From the NCBI GenBank assembly GCA_001767455.1, contig MELC01000041.1, positions 1-64,000 on the forward strand: 64,000 nt of DNA. The letters are read 5' to 3'. The position numbers and the translations under genes were made by a program. Below the pieces are notes generated by a model. That model had not been told where the DNA came from. It made no database searches and saw nothing but the letters and a program-made list of their open reading frames with translations. Positions 9,511 to 18,759 of the stretch are shown in pieces; the stretch's first letter is position 1; the number at the start of each line of letters is the position of its first letter. The DNA comes from Acidobacteria bacterium RIFCSPLOWO2_12_FULL_66_21. GTDB taxonomy: Bacteria; Acidobacteriota; Vicinamibacteria; Vicinamibacterales; 2-12-FULL-66-21.

Positions 9511-10257
9511 TCAACGTTCGAGTCTGCCGCGGCTGACAATGGCCAGCATCTCCCGCAGCTCGGCATCCACGGCGTCGTCGTCTTGCACCGTGTCCGCGAC
9601 GACTTCCCGCAGCGCGACCTGGAACTGCTGCCGCATGCGGTGAAGCATGACGCGCAGGCTCCCCTCCGAGCTCGAGAGGCGCGCTGCGAGTGTCGCGTAT
9701 GACTCGTCAGGCTCGTCGAGCACGAAGCGCCTCAGCGGATCGTAGAACCGGCTGTCCTTCATCCAGCCGGCTCGGTGTCTCGCGTCGAGGCGGTCCAGGG
9801 CCGCATCCAGCGCGTCGGCCGCCCATTGCCGCGCGAACACCTCCTCGGGGGTGAGCGTATCGGCCGGCTGGCGGGCATAGCGCTGCTCGCCGTCGTCGAA
9901 ATCGAGCGTCAGGTGCACCCGTCCACCACCCCGCATCTGGGTCCGGGACAGGTCGTATTCGTTCGAGAGGAAGTTCCGGACGGCTGACAGCAAGAAGGAT
10001 CGGAACCGCCCGCGTTCCTGCCGCGCTTTTGCGAAATGGCCCTTGTCGATGACCGCCGTGAAGAAGGCTTGCGTCAGGTCTCGTGCGTCTTCGACCGGCC
10101 GGCCGCTGCGGCGGATGAACGCGTAGACGGGTGTCCAGTAAATCTCGCAGAGTGTCGAGAGCGCCTCGCGCGCGCCGTCCTCCCGGAGCGCCAGCACCAA
10201 GCTCCAACGCGTCGTCTTGAATCGGCCTTTCTGGTGATCGCGTGCGGGCTCTGTCAT
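9511..10257 (-). CDS. ECF-type sigma factor
   Basis: This 248-residue protein is of the long ECF type found with serine/threonine kinases. It has the TTRWSLVLA opening, region 2 with YAFIRRSGRPVEDARDLTQAF and RGRFRSFLLSAVRNFLSNE, and region 4 with SYATLAARLSSSEGSLRVML. No anti-sigma gene is adjacent. Instead the next gene downstream on the same strand is the receptor-like kinase, which suggests control by phosphorylation (inference). Start MTEPARDHQKGRF at 10257 is preferred; two further in-frame starts lie just upstream. Confidence 0.85.
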   Translation of the reverse strand: MTEPARDHQKGRFKTTRWSLVLALREDGAREALSTLCEIYWTPVYAFIRRSGRPVEDARDLTQAFFTAVIDKGHFAKARQERGRFRSFLLSAVRNFLSNEYDLSRTQMRGGGRVHLTLDFDDGEQRYARQPADTLTPEEVFARQWAADALDAALDRLDARHRAGWMKDSRFYDPLRRFVLDEPDESYATLAARLSSSEGSLRVMLHRMRQQFQVALREVVADTVQDDDAVDAELREMLAIVSRGRLER

Positions 10258-10399
10258 GCGTCCGCGCATTGTCCACCCGCTGGCGCGCCCGAGCAAGGCC
10301 CTGAACGACCGGCGCTGTTAACGGCCGACCTGCAGTCCTTTATCCCCTTCCAGCGGGTGAGCTGCCGCCGCCGGCGGCCCGCCTCGCGGGAAGCGCGTC

Positions 10400-11152
10400 A
10401 TGCAGATCTGCCGGCACGTCGGACTGCGCGCGATCGCACTTGCGGTCGTCCTGGCCAGCGCGGTCGTTCACGCGATCCCAGAGCAGCGTACGGTGGCTGG
10501 GGCCCGGACGGCGCCGGGCGACGGCGCCGCGGTAATGCCGCCGACTGCTTCGGATCTCAAGGCCGTGGGATCCGTCGACCGGTGGCGCCGGCTGATCGCT
10601 GGTGAGCGGGGCGCGCTTCCACCGTACGAGCGGTTGGTCGTCGCCGACCGCGCAGGACGCATCCTCAGGCGCGCGGATGGGAGCGGACGGGGCGTCGGCA
10701 TCCCGCCCGATTGGATGCCGCTCTTGTGCGATCGGAGCGCCGCGCTGATCCTGGCGCACAACCACCCCGAAGGTCAGAGCCTCAGCATCGACGATCTGTC
10801 GCAGTTCGAGAAGCCGGGTGTGGCCGTGACGATTGCCGTCGGACACGACGGCAGCCTCTACGTCGCGGCGGCAGGCAGGTCGTACCACGCGGCGGAATTC
10901 GCTCAGGTGTACGCTGCCGCGAGCAGCGAAGTCACGCGCATGTTGCGCCTGCACCAGTCCGCTTCCGCGGCCGCCGTGACAGTCCATCGGAACCACCTGG
11001 TCGCGCTCGCGCTCGCGCGGGCAGGCGTGATCGTCTATCGCGCGGACCTCGGGCTCGAGCGACGCCAGGCTTACAACTCGTACGGGCTGCAGTTCGACGA
11101 CATCGTCCACGCGGCCGCGGCGAAGGTTCACGACTCGAGCAACGGCCGCTGA
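10400..11152 (+). CDS. Exported JAMM/MPN-like protein
   Basis: The product is 250 residues. A signal peptide (residues about 1-25, AIALAVVLASAVVHA) precedes a domain with ALILAHNHPEGQSLSIDDL. This matches the JAMM metal-binding pattern HxHPxG followed by SxxD (His120, His122, Asp132), as in RadC and deubiquitinase-like JAB proteins. JAMM domains in bacteria are usually cytoplasmic, so an exported copy is unusual. The gene stands alone between a sigma factor and an efflux operon transcribed towards it. The family assignment rests on the motif alone, and no substrate can be proposed. Confidence 0.6.
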   Translation: MQICRHVGLRAIALAVVLASAVVHAIPEQRTVAGARTAPGDGAAVMPPTASDLKAVGSVDRWRRLIAGERGALPPYERLVVADRAGRILRRADGSGRGVGIPPDWMPLLCDRSAALILAHNHPEGQSLSIDDLSQFEKPGVAVTIAVGHDGSLYVAAAGRSYHAAEFAQVYAAASSEVTRMLRLHQSASAAAVTVHRNHLVALALARAGVIVYRADLGLERRQAYNSYGLQFDDIVHAAAAKVHDSSNGR

Positions 11153-11173
11153 ACGGGGACGCGGCTGACCGTT

Positions 11174-14100
11174 CTACTTCTTGCCGGTCGCTACACCACC
11201 GGCGACCCAATCGACATTGACGCGCGCGACCCTGTAATCTCGCTCGCCGCGCGCGAGGTTTCCTTTCGCCAGCAGCAGATTGAGCTCGGCGTCCTGCACC
11301 TCGAGATGCGTCTTCACACCGAGCTCGTAGCCCTTTTCGGCGAGAAAGAGGAGTCGCTCGGCCTGGCGCACGGTGCCGCCGAGCGCCGTGAGGATCTCGG
11401 CCGCCTCGCGGGCCGCATCGACGGCCAGCCGGACCTCCAGCGCGATGCCATCCCGCGCCTTCACTTCGTCGAGCGAGGCGCGTGAGAGATCCGTGCGCGC
11501 CTGCGCCACCCGTCCCTTGCCGCGCATGCCGTCGAACAGGGGGACCGTGGCGAAGATGGAGGCGCTCCACGACGTGCCGTTCGCTGAGATCGACGGCAGG
11601 CCCATGCTGCGCTTCCCGAGGCCGGCGGCGAAATCGACGCGGGGCTTCGTCGCCGCCCGCGCGATCGTGACCAGCTCGCCATAGATCGACCGCTGATCGC
11701 GCAGCTCGGAGAGCTCCGGCCGGTGCTGCAGCGCGTTCTTCAGCACGTCCTCATAAACAGGCGGCGGATCGATCGCGACCGGCGGGAGCGGCGCCACGTC
11801 GAAATCCGCCGGCTCCGCGAGCAGCCACCGCAGCCGCTCGATGCCGGCCCGCACCAGGTTGCGCGCGCGAATGACCGGCGGACGCGCGTTGTCGACCGAC
11901 ACCTGCGCCGACAGCACGTCGTAGTCGGTTGCCGCGCCGGCCGAGACCTTGCGTTGTGTTTCCGCAAGGTGGCGTTCCTTCTGCGCCAGGTCCTCCTCGG
12001 CGAGCGACGCGGAGGACTTGGCGGCGATGACGTCGTAGTACGCCGTGGCCACGTCGCGGGCGACGGCCTGCTCGAACCGCAGGAGCTGCGCATCGGCGAG
12101 GTGGAAGCCGACGCGCGCGGCGCGGACGCCCGCGCCGACCTGGCCCCACGTGAAGACCGCCTGCCGCACCCGCACTTCCGCGACGCGAATGTCCTGCCGT
12201 CCCCCGAAGATCTCCCGGATGTCGCCGCCGCTGGAATCGTCGGAACCAAACCCGGAGAAGCCGCTGAACAGCTTGCTCTGGGTGTTGTCGAATTGCCGGA
12301 GGATCGTACCGGCGAACGTCACGTCCGGGAGGGCCGCGGCCCGTTCCTCGAGGTACTTGCCCTGCACCCAGCCGTGGTACTGGCGCGCCTTCTCGACGTC
12401 GTGGTTCTGTTTCGACGCGATCGCCAGCGCGTTGTCCAGCGTCAGCACCCGGGCGGGCCGCGCTGGCGCCTCCTGCGCGCGCGCGGGCGCGGCGCAGACG
12501 ATTGCGAGCACGATCGTCGTGGCCACCGCTTCGACCGGTATCGCCGCCTTGCGGCGCCTTCGTACCCATCCGGCGAGGTCGTCGAGCAGCGTGTACACCA
12601 CCGGCACGACGATGAGGGTGAGGAGGGTCGAGGTGATGAGGCCGCCGATGACGGCGCGCGCCATCGGGGCGCGCATCTCGCCGCCGGATCCGAGACCGAG
12701 GCCGAGGGGCAGCATGCCGAAGATCATCGCGGAGGTCGTCATGATGATCGGCCGGAGCCGTGTCCGGCCCGCCTGGATCACCGCGGCACGGCGCTCCAGC
12801 CCCCGTCTCCGCAGCACCTTCGTGAAGTCCACGAGCAGGATCGCGTTCTTCGTGACGAGCCCCATCAGCATGATGAGCCCGATGAGCGACATGATGTTGA
12901 CCGTGTCCCCCGTCGCGCGGAGCATCAGCGCCATGCCGACAATCGACAGAGGCAGGGACAGCATGATGGCGAGCGGATCGATGAACGATTCGAACTGCGC
13001 GGCGAGAATCAGGTAGACGAACACGATCGCCAGGATCAGCGCTTCGGCCATGTAGCTGAACGACTCCACCATCGCCTCGTTCTCGCCCGAGATCACGACG
13101 TGGTAGCCGGGATCGAGGTCGAGCTTCGCGGCGACGGCGTTGACGTTGGCGACCGCCGTCCCGAGCGGCATGCCGTCCATGTTCCCGCTGACGACGACCT
13201 CCCGGGACAGATCCATGCGGTTAATCTCCGAGGGCGTGGTGCTCAGCTCGTAGCGCGCGACGCTGCCGACGGAAATCAGCCGCAGGCCGTCCTTGCCGGC
13301 CACCGCCAGGCGGAGCGCCTGCACCTGTTCGGCGTCGCGGCGCCCCTCGGCGGGCAGCCGCACGCGCACGTCGCGCGACTCGCCGGTCTCGTCCTGGAAC
13401 GTGGTGACGGCGCGTCCGCCGACGAGCGCGCCGATGGGGTTCGCGACGCCGGCGGTCGAGAGGCCGACGTCGGACGCCCTCTCGCGATCGACAATCAGCC
13501 GGTACTCCGGCGTATCGTGCTCGAGCGTCGCTTCCAGATCGACGATGCCGGGCACCTCGTACAGGCGGTCCTTCAATCGCCGCGCGTACATCTTCAATTG
13601 CGAGATGTCCTCGCCGCGGATGTTCACGAGGAGCGGCTTGCGGCTGTCCATCGATTGCGCCTGCAGCAGCGACGAGACGATGCCCGGGATCTCGAGGAGC
13701 CGCTGGCGCACGCCGCGCTCGATTTCGCGTTGCGGGCGCCGGCGCTCCTCGCGATCGCTCAACTTCACGTACACCCGCGCGTCGCGCACCGTCCCGGCGT
13801 CTCCGGCGCCGATGCTCGCGTACGTGCTCTTGACCTCCGGCACGGTGCCGAGCATCGCGAGCACCTGCTCCAGCCGGCCGCGCGTCTCGTCGATCGACGC
13901 GTCTGGCGCGGTCTTGAACGAGACGACGAATTCGCCCTGATCGGAAGGGGGGAAGAACTCGTTCTCGAGCGTCGAGAGCACCCCCATGCCGGCGATGAAT
14001 GCCGCGATCGCCACGCCGGCGACCGCCAGGCGGTGATTCAGCGCCCATCCGACCACCCCGCGGTATCCGTCGGCCGCGCGGTCGAACCCGCGGTTGAAGA

Positions 14101-15622
14101 CGTCCAGGCCGCGCGCGATGAAGTGGCGCCTGCCCGTGCGCGCGATGTCCGGATCCGTCCACCGCGACGACAGCATCGGATCCAGCGTGAAGGAGACGAA
14201 CAGCGAGACGGCCACGGCAAAGGCCACCGTGATCCCGAACGCGAAGAAGAAGCGTCCGACGATCCCCTTCATGAACGCGACCGGAATGAACACCGCGAGC
14301 ACCGAGCACGTGGTCGCGACCACCGCCAGCCCGATTTCGCTCGTGCCCTCGCGCGCCGCCTCGAAATGATCCTGCCCGTGCTCCAGATGCCGCACGATGT
14401 TCTCCCGCACCACGATCGCGTCGTCGATGAGGAGGCCGATCGCGAGCGAGAGCGCCATCAGCGTCATGATGTTCAGCGTCATGCCGGCGAAGTTCATGAC
14501 GATGAACGCCGACATCACCGAGATCGGCAGCGTCAGGCCGGTGATGACCGTCGAGCGCCACGAGTTGAGGAAGATGAAGACGATCAGGATCGTGAGCAGC
14601 CCGCCGATGATCATCGTCTGCTGCACGTCGGCGACCGCCTCCCGGATGAAGACGGAGCCGTCGCGCACCAGCTCGATGGTGGTTCCGGCGGGAAGCTCCG
14701 GCTGAAGCGCGGCGACTTCCGCCTTGACGGCGTCGGCCACTCCGACCGCGTTGGCGCCGGACTGCTTCAGGATGTCGAGCGCCACGGCGCGCGTCCCGTT
14801 GACAAAGGCGAGCGAGCGCACTTCCTCCACCGAGTCGGTGACTTTGGCGACCTCGCCGAGCGCGATCGGCCGCCCCCCGCGGGTCGCGATCACCATCGTG
14901 CGGAACTGGTCGACGCTGGCCGCGCGCGCCTCGACGCGCAGCGGCACCTCCGCGCCCCGGCTCGTCATCCGGCCGAGCGGCGTGTCGATGTTCTCGCCTC
15001 GCAGGCCGGCGATCACTTCGTCCACGCCCATGCCGAGCGCGTCCAGCCGGTCCGGCTGGACCTCGACGCTCACCTCGCGCGTGACCGGGCCGATCAGGTC
15101 CACCTTGCCGACGCCGAGCACGTTCTCGAGGCGCCGCTGCACCTTCGTCTCGACCAGCGCCGTGAGGTCCCGCGGAGACAGGCTCGTCGAGCGGACCGCG
15201 AGCGACACGATTGGAATGCCGCCGATGTCGATCTTCTCGATGACGGGATCCTCGATCGTCGCGGGCAGATCCCCGCGGATCGCCGCGATCTTCGTGCGCG
15301 CGTCCTGCACCACGCGATCGATGTTCACCTCGAGCTGGAATTCGACGACGACCTGCGAGACGCCTTCCCGGGAGGTCGAGCCGATGTGCCGTACTCCGGC
15401 GATCGGGTTGACCGCTTCCTCGATCCGCTTCGAGACGTCGCGTTCGACCGTTTCGGGCGAGCCGCCGGGGAGGATCGTGATGATCGAGATCACCGGGATC
15501 TCGACGTTGGGATAGAGATCGATGGCCAGGCGGCGGTACGACGCCGTGCCCAGGGTCACGAGCGCCAGCATCGCCACGGTTGCCGAGACCGGCCGCTTGA
15601 TCGAGAGGTTGGAGAGCAGCAT
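11174..15622 (-). CDS. RND efflux pump fused to a TolC-like outer-membrane factor
   Basis: The protein is 1482 residues in two modules. Residues 1 to about 1025 are a hydrophobe/amphiphile-efflux RND pump (AcrB/MexB class): SIKRPVSATVAMLALVTLG at the N-terminus, the LLIDDAIVVREN helix with paired aspartates, and an ITSTLLTLIVVPVVYTLLDD end. Residues about 1030-1048 form a second, internal signal-peptide-like segment ending APARAQE. Residues 1049-1482 are an outer-membrane factor with duplicated TolC coiled-coil repeats (LTLDNALAIASKQNHDVE; LFLAEKGYELGVKTHLEVQD). The reading frame is continuous. The periplasmic adaptor is encoded 4 bp upstream. The internal signal suggests cleavage into two working subunits (inference). 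Confidence 0.9.
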   Translation of the reverse strand: MLLSNLSIKRPVSATVAMLALVTLGTASYRRLAIDLYPNVEIPVISIITILPGGSPETVERDVSKRIEEAVNPIAGVRHIGSTSREGVSQVVVEFQLEVNIDRVVQDARTKIAAIRGDLPATIEDPVIEKIDIGGIPIVSLAVRSTSLSPRDLTALVETKVQRRLENVLGVGKVDLIGPVTREVSVEVQPDRLDALGMGVDEVIAGLRGENIDTPLGRMTSRGAEVPLRVEARAASVDQFRTMVIATRGGRPIALGEVAKVTDSVEEVRSLAFVNGTRAVALDILKQSGANAVGVADAVKAEVAALQPELPAGTTIELVRDGSVFIREAVADVQQTMIIGGLLTILIVFIFLNSWRSTVITGLTLPISVMSAFIVMNFAGMTLNIMTLMALSLAIGLLIDDAIVVRENIVRHLEHGQDHFEAAREGTSEIGLAVVATTCSVLAVFIPVAFMKGIVGRFFFAFGITVAFAVAVSLFVSFTLDPMLSSRWTDPDIARTGRRHFIARGLDVFNRGFDRAADGYRGVVGWALNHRLAVAGVAIAAFIAGMGVLSTLENEFFPPSDQGEFVVSFKTAPDASIDETRGRLEQVLAMLGTVPEVKSTYASIGAGDAGTVRDARVYVKLSDREERRRPQREIERGVRQRLLEIPGIVSSLLQAQSMDSRKPLLVNIRGEDISQLKMYARRLKDRLYEVPGIVDLEATLEHDTPEYRLIVDRERASDVGLSTAGVANPIGALVGGRAVTTFQDETGESRDVRVRLPAEGRRDAEQVQALRLAVAGKDGLRLISVGSVARYELSTTPSEINRMDLSREVVVSGNMDGMPLGTAVANVNAVAAKLDLDPGYHVVISGENEAMVESFSYMAEALILAIVFVYLILAAQFESFIDPLAIMLSLPLSIVGMALMLRATGDTVNIMSLIGLIMLMGLVTKNAILLVDFTKVLRRRGLERRAAVIQAGRTRLRPIIMTTSAMIFGMLPLGLGLGSGGEMRAPMARAVIGGLITSTLLTLIVVPVVYTLLDDLAGWVRRRRKAAIPVEAVATTIVLAIVCAAPARAQEAPARPARVLTLDNALAIASKQNHDVEKARQYHGWVQGKYLEERAAALPDVTFAGTILRQFDNTQSKLFSGFSGFGSDDSSGGDIREIFGGRQDIRVAEVRVRQAVFTWGQVGAGVRAARVGFHLADAQLLRFEQAVARDVATAYYDVIAAKSSASLAEEDLAQKERHLAETQRKVSAGAATDYDVLSAQVSVDNARPPVIRARNLVRAGIERLRWLLAEPADFDVAPLPPVAIDPPPVYEDVLKNALQHRPELSELRDQRSIYGELVTIARAATKPRVDFAAGLGKRSMGLPSISANGTSWSASIFATVPLFDGMRGKGRVAQARTDLSRASLDEVKARDGIALEVRLAVDAAREAAEILTALGGTVRQAERLLFLAEKGYELGVKTHLEVQDAELNLLLAKGNLARGERDYRVARVNVDWVAGGVATGKK

Positions 15623-15626
15623 GGCG

Positions 15627-16754
15627 CTAGGACTTCCCGGCCGCGGCCACGGCCACGCGCTCGCGGTCCCGCAGGGCGAAGGCGCCGCGCGTGACCACCT
15701 GGTCGCCGGCGCTCAGCCCCTCCACGACCTCGACCTTCGTGTCCGCCGCGGCGCCGACGCGGACCGGGCGCTTCTCGGCCTGGCCGTTCCGCACGACGAA
15801 GACGTCCGCGGTCCGCTCGGTGACGTTCCAGTTGAGAAGCGCTTCGCGCGGCACGTGCAGCACCCCCCGTCGCGTGCCGGTGACGATGCGGCCCCTCACG
15901 AAGAGGCCGCCCCGCAGGGCGCTGTCGGTGTTCGGCACCTCCGCCACGATCTTCGCCGCGCGGCTCGCCGCATCCACCGCGGGGTTGATGAACATGACCT
16001 TGCCGACGAAGGTGCGGCCGGGGACGGCGTCGGTCGTGAACTCGAGCGGCTGCCCGATGCGGATGCCGGAGAGGTTCGAGGACGGCACGTCGACGGTGAG
16101 GTCGAGCAGCCGGTTGTCGACGATACGGAACATGGGATCGCTGCTGCCCATGTTCTCGACCCGGTCGCCGACGCTGATGTTGCGCTCGGCGACGATGCCG
16201 TTCATCGGCGAGTGGATGAACGATTTCGCGAGCCGCGCGTCGCCGGTCCTGACCTGCGCCGTGGCTGCGCGACTGGCCGCCTCGGCGGCCTCGAGCGCCG
16301 AGGCCGCCTCGTCGAGCCCCTGCTGCGTGATCAGTCCGTACTCTTTGAGTTGCCGCGCGCGCTCGTGCTCGCGGCGCGCCCGCGCCTCGGCGACCGTCGC
16401 CTGTGCGACAACGGCCTTGAGCGCCTCGAGTCCCGCCTCGGTCTCGGAGGTGTCCAGCCGCGCGAGTCGCGCCCCTTTCTTCACGGGCACCCACTGCGTG
16501 ACGTACACCGCCGTGACGGTGCCGGACACCTCGGACTTCACGTCGGCCGAGAATTTCGGCGCCAGCGATCCGATGACGTCCACGGCGCTCGTGAGGTCGG
16601 TGGTGAAGGCGGGGGCGACTGATACCGCGACCGGCGGCCGTCCGGCCGGCGCCGCCTTCGCGGCCTGTTCGGCCGTGTTCGGGCCGCATCCGGTGAGTGC
16701 GACCGCGGCGGCCAGACCCACGACAAGCCCACCGGTCCTGATGATCTGCACCAT
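15627..16754 (-). CDS. RND efflux periplasmic adaptor (membrane fusion) lipoprotein
   Basis: This 375-residue adaptor begins MVQIIRTGGLVVGLAAAVAL followed by the lipobox cysteine of TGCGPN. It continues with the split biotinyl-lipoyl-like domain (SEVSGTVTAVYVTQWVPVKK and SPMNGIVAERNISVGDRVE), an intervening alpha-helical hairpin (about 130-190), a beta-barrel and the membrane-proximal domain (VVEGLSAGDQVVTRGAFALRDRERV). It would join the RND pump to the outer-membrane factor encoded in the fused gene 4 bp downstream, so the two genes form a complete tripartite system. The start at 16754 was chosen because it places the lipobox correctly; longer in-frame extensions are not conserved-looking. 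Confidence 0.9.
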   Translation of the reverse strand: MVQIIRTGGLVVGLAAAVALTGCGPNTAEQAAKAAPAGRPPVAVSVAPAFTTDLTSAVDVIGSLAPKFSADVKSEVSGTVTAVYVTQWVPVKKGARLARLDTSETEAGLEALKAVVAQATVAEARARREHERARQLKEYGLITQQGLDEAASALEAAEAASRAATAQVRTGDARLAKSFIHSPMNGIVAERNISVGDRVENMGSSDPMFRIVDNRLLDLTVDVPSSNLSGIRIGQPLEFTTDAVPGRTFVGKVMFINPAVDAASRAAKIVAEVPNTDSALRGGLFVRGRIVTGTRRGVLHVPREALLNWNVTERTADVFVVRNGQAEKRPVRVGAAADTKVEVVEGLSAGDQVVTRGAFALRDRERVAVAAAGKS

Positions 16755-16914
16755 GGCGAACGTGTGCTCCCTTGTTGGCTGTAGAGTGTTTGGGGACGGG
16801 AAAATCGTCCGGGGGCCGGGCGATTCACGATCCGTTCCGGTCGCGCAACCCGTTGTGGCCGTGGGATGTGCGGCCGGGCCGCCGCCCGACCGCAAAGAAC
16901 CGGCTGTCGACCCA

Positions 16915-17056
16915 CCGGGAATCCGTCAGGGGTCCGTCAGGGGTCTGACCCCGAAACGTCACGCGCCGCGTCAAATCGGGGTCAGACCCCAAACGGTCCC
17001 GTGCCAAGCGCCGAAGGGGTCAGACCCCGGGAGGCGGTCAGACCCCGGGAGCGGAA
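16915..17056. repeat. Cluster of GGGGTCAGACCCC palindromes
   Basis: Between the efflux operon and the aminopeptidase, both reading outwards, there are at least four copies of GGGGTCTGACCCC or GGGGTCAGACCCC and half-copies (near 16938, 16979, 17018, 17037). They are perfect or near-perfect palindromes separated by 20-40 bases. Because the flanking genes diverge, this spacer must also hold both promoters; I could not identify them. Confidence 0.6.
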
Positions 17057-17095
17057 GGACCCCGGAACGCGGAAATCCCATGACAAAATCGACCG

Positions 17096-18352
17096 ATGCG
17101 TAATCTCCAAGCGATACTGCGCGCCCACGCCGATCTGGCGGTCAAGGTGGGCGTGAACCTGCAACCCGGCCAGCGGCTGCTCGTCATCGGGCCGCTCGCC
17201 AACGGCGGCGTGGCGCTGGAAGCGGCGCCGCTCGTCAGGGAGATCGCCGCAAGCGCGTATCGCGCGGGAGCGCGGCTGGTCGAAGCGCTCTGGGGCGACG
17301 AGGCGCTGCAGCTCGCGCGCTTCCGGTTGGCGCCGCGCGACTCGTTCGACGAAACGTCACGCTTTCTGCCCGCCGCGCTCGTCGAGCACGCGGACGCCGG
17401 AGACGCGATCCTCTCCGTGTACGCCAACGATCCCGATCAACTCAAAGACGAGGATCCCGGTCTCATCACCGCCGTGCAGCAGGCGACCGCGCGCGCCGCG
17501 CGTCCATTCCGGGAGCGCATCTCGCGTAATGCGACGAACTGGTCCGTCGTCGCGGCGGCCGCTCCGGCGTGGGCCCGGCGGGTCTTTCCGGACGTCGATC
17601 AGGACCGGGCGCTCGAAAGGCTGTGGGACACGATTGCGCGCCTGTGCCGGCTCGACGCGCCCGATCCGGTCGCCGCGTGGCGTTCGCATCTCGAAAGCCT
17701 GACCATGCGGAAGGATCGGCTCAACCAGAGCCGCTACAAGGCGCTGAGATACCGCGGCCCCGGCATCGACCTGACCATCGGACTGCCGGAAGGACACGTC
17801 TGGGTGAGCGGGCAATCGACCAGTCCGAGAGGCATCGCGTTCGCGCCGAACATCCCGACCGAGGAGGTCTTCACCCTCCCGCACAAGGATCGCGTCGACG
17901 GCGTCGTCTCGTCGTCCAGGCCGCTCAGTTATGGCGGAACGCTCATCGACGACTTCCGTATCGAGTTCATCGAGGGACGCGCGGTGCGCGCGACGGCGGC
18001 CAAGGGAGAAGCGGTCCTGCGGGAGCTGATCGGGACCGACGGGGGGGCCGCGAGGCTCGGCGAAGTCGCGCTCGTGCCGCATGGGTCCCCGATCTCGCAG
18101 TCCGGTCTGCTGTTCTACAACACGCTGTTCGACGAGAACGCGGCGAGCCACGTCGCCCTTGGATCGGCCTACACGTTCACCCTCGCGGGAGGAGCGGCGC
18201 TGAGCGACCACGACTTCGAGCGCGCGGGCGGCAACCGCAGTGCCGTCCACGTGGACTTCATGATCGGTTCCGGCGGTCTCGACATCGACGGCGTTCGCCA
18301 TGACGGCGCGACCGAGCCGCTGATGCGCGCGGGGGAGTGGGCAGAGGCTTGA
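17096..18352 (+). CDS. M29 family aminopeptidase
   Basis: This 418-residue protein matches thermophilic aminopeptidases of family M29 (AmpS/AmpT/PepS): two-domain metal-dependent exopeptidases of the cytoplasm. Characteristic stretches are the N-terminal LQPGQRLLVIGP, the central GLPEGHVWVSGQ, and the metal-site block FAPNIPTEEVFTLPHKDRVD. The C-terminal half has GEVALVPHGSPIS, SGLLFYNTLFDENAASHVAL, and HVDFMIGSGGLDIDGV. The expected Glu, His, Tyr and Asp ligands all appear in these blocks. Length is normal for the family (about 410). It has no signal peptide and stands alone. Confidence 0.93.
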   Translation: MRNLQAILRAHADLAVKVGVNLQPGQRLLVIGPLANGGVALEAAPLVREIAASAYRAGARLVEALWGDEALQLARFRLAPRDSFDETSRFLPAALVEHADAGDAILSVYANDPDQLKDEDPGLITAVQQATARAARPFRERISRNATNWSVVAAAAPAWARRVFPDVDQDRALERLWDTIARLCRLDAPDPVAAWRSHLESLTMRKDRLNQSRYKALRYRGPGIDLTIGLPEGHVWVSGQSTSPRGIAFAPNIPTEEVFTLPHKDRVDGVVSSSRPLSYGGTLIDDFRIEFIEGRAVRATAAKGEAVLRELIGTDGGAARLGEVALVPHGSPISQSGLLFYNTLFDENAASHVALGSAYTFTLAGGAALSDHDFERAGGNRSAVHVDFMIGSGGLDIDGVRHDGATEPLMRAGEWAEA

Positions 18353-18378
18353 GGTCAGGGTTCCAGGGGTCTAAGGTT

Positions 18379-18615
18379 CTAGGAGGTTCTGGCGCCGGCA
18401 GCGACGCGCTTTTTTCTGGACGAGGAAGCTGCCGCGCCCTGGCGCGATTGCCGCGGACCCCGATGGAGTGCCTGCGCTGGTCCGACGAGGCCGCTCGTTG
18501 ATATCTGAAGCCCCGGAATTCGCGCGGACGGAGGAGTACTTTCGCGCAGGTCTGACAAGGGCGGGATAGATGCGGTGAGAAGCGCCGCGGCCGCAAGAAT
18601 CGAAACAGAGGACAT
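18379..18615 (-). CDS. Small exported hypothetical protein
   Basis: This 78-residue frame is preceded by a strong Shine-Dalgarno (GGAGGT six bases before the ATG). It starts MSSVSILAAAALLTASIPPL, which looks like a signal peptide, and the remainder is rich in Ser, Arg and Ala with no recognised domain (GLQISTSGLVGPAQAL; SSSRKKRVAAGARTS). It lies alone in a 400-bp gap and points away from the GH3 gene. The ribosome-binding site and signal peptide favour a real gene, but there is no homology support. Confidence 0.4.
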   Translation of the reverse strand: MSSVSILAAAALLTASIPPLSDLRESTPPSARIPGLQISTSGLVGPAQALHRGPRQSRQGAAASSSRKKRVAAGARTS

Positions 18616-18759
18616 CGGCTGACCTCCGGGGTGGATGGACCTGATGACTGGCATGCTAGTATCGCGCGGTTGAAGAACGCAACCGTAACCTGGGTCTTCT
18701 GTTGCCATTTCGCCGGGGACGTCGTCGTGCAGACGCTCGGTCCCCGTCTATTGCCGTGA

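Noticed and set aside
11723-15694. Very long open frame opposite the RND-TolC fusion gene
   Set aside because: It is an antisense shadow caused by high G+C codon bias; its translation is rich in His, Arg and Asp with no domain, while the other strand encodes a clear efflux pump.
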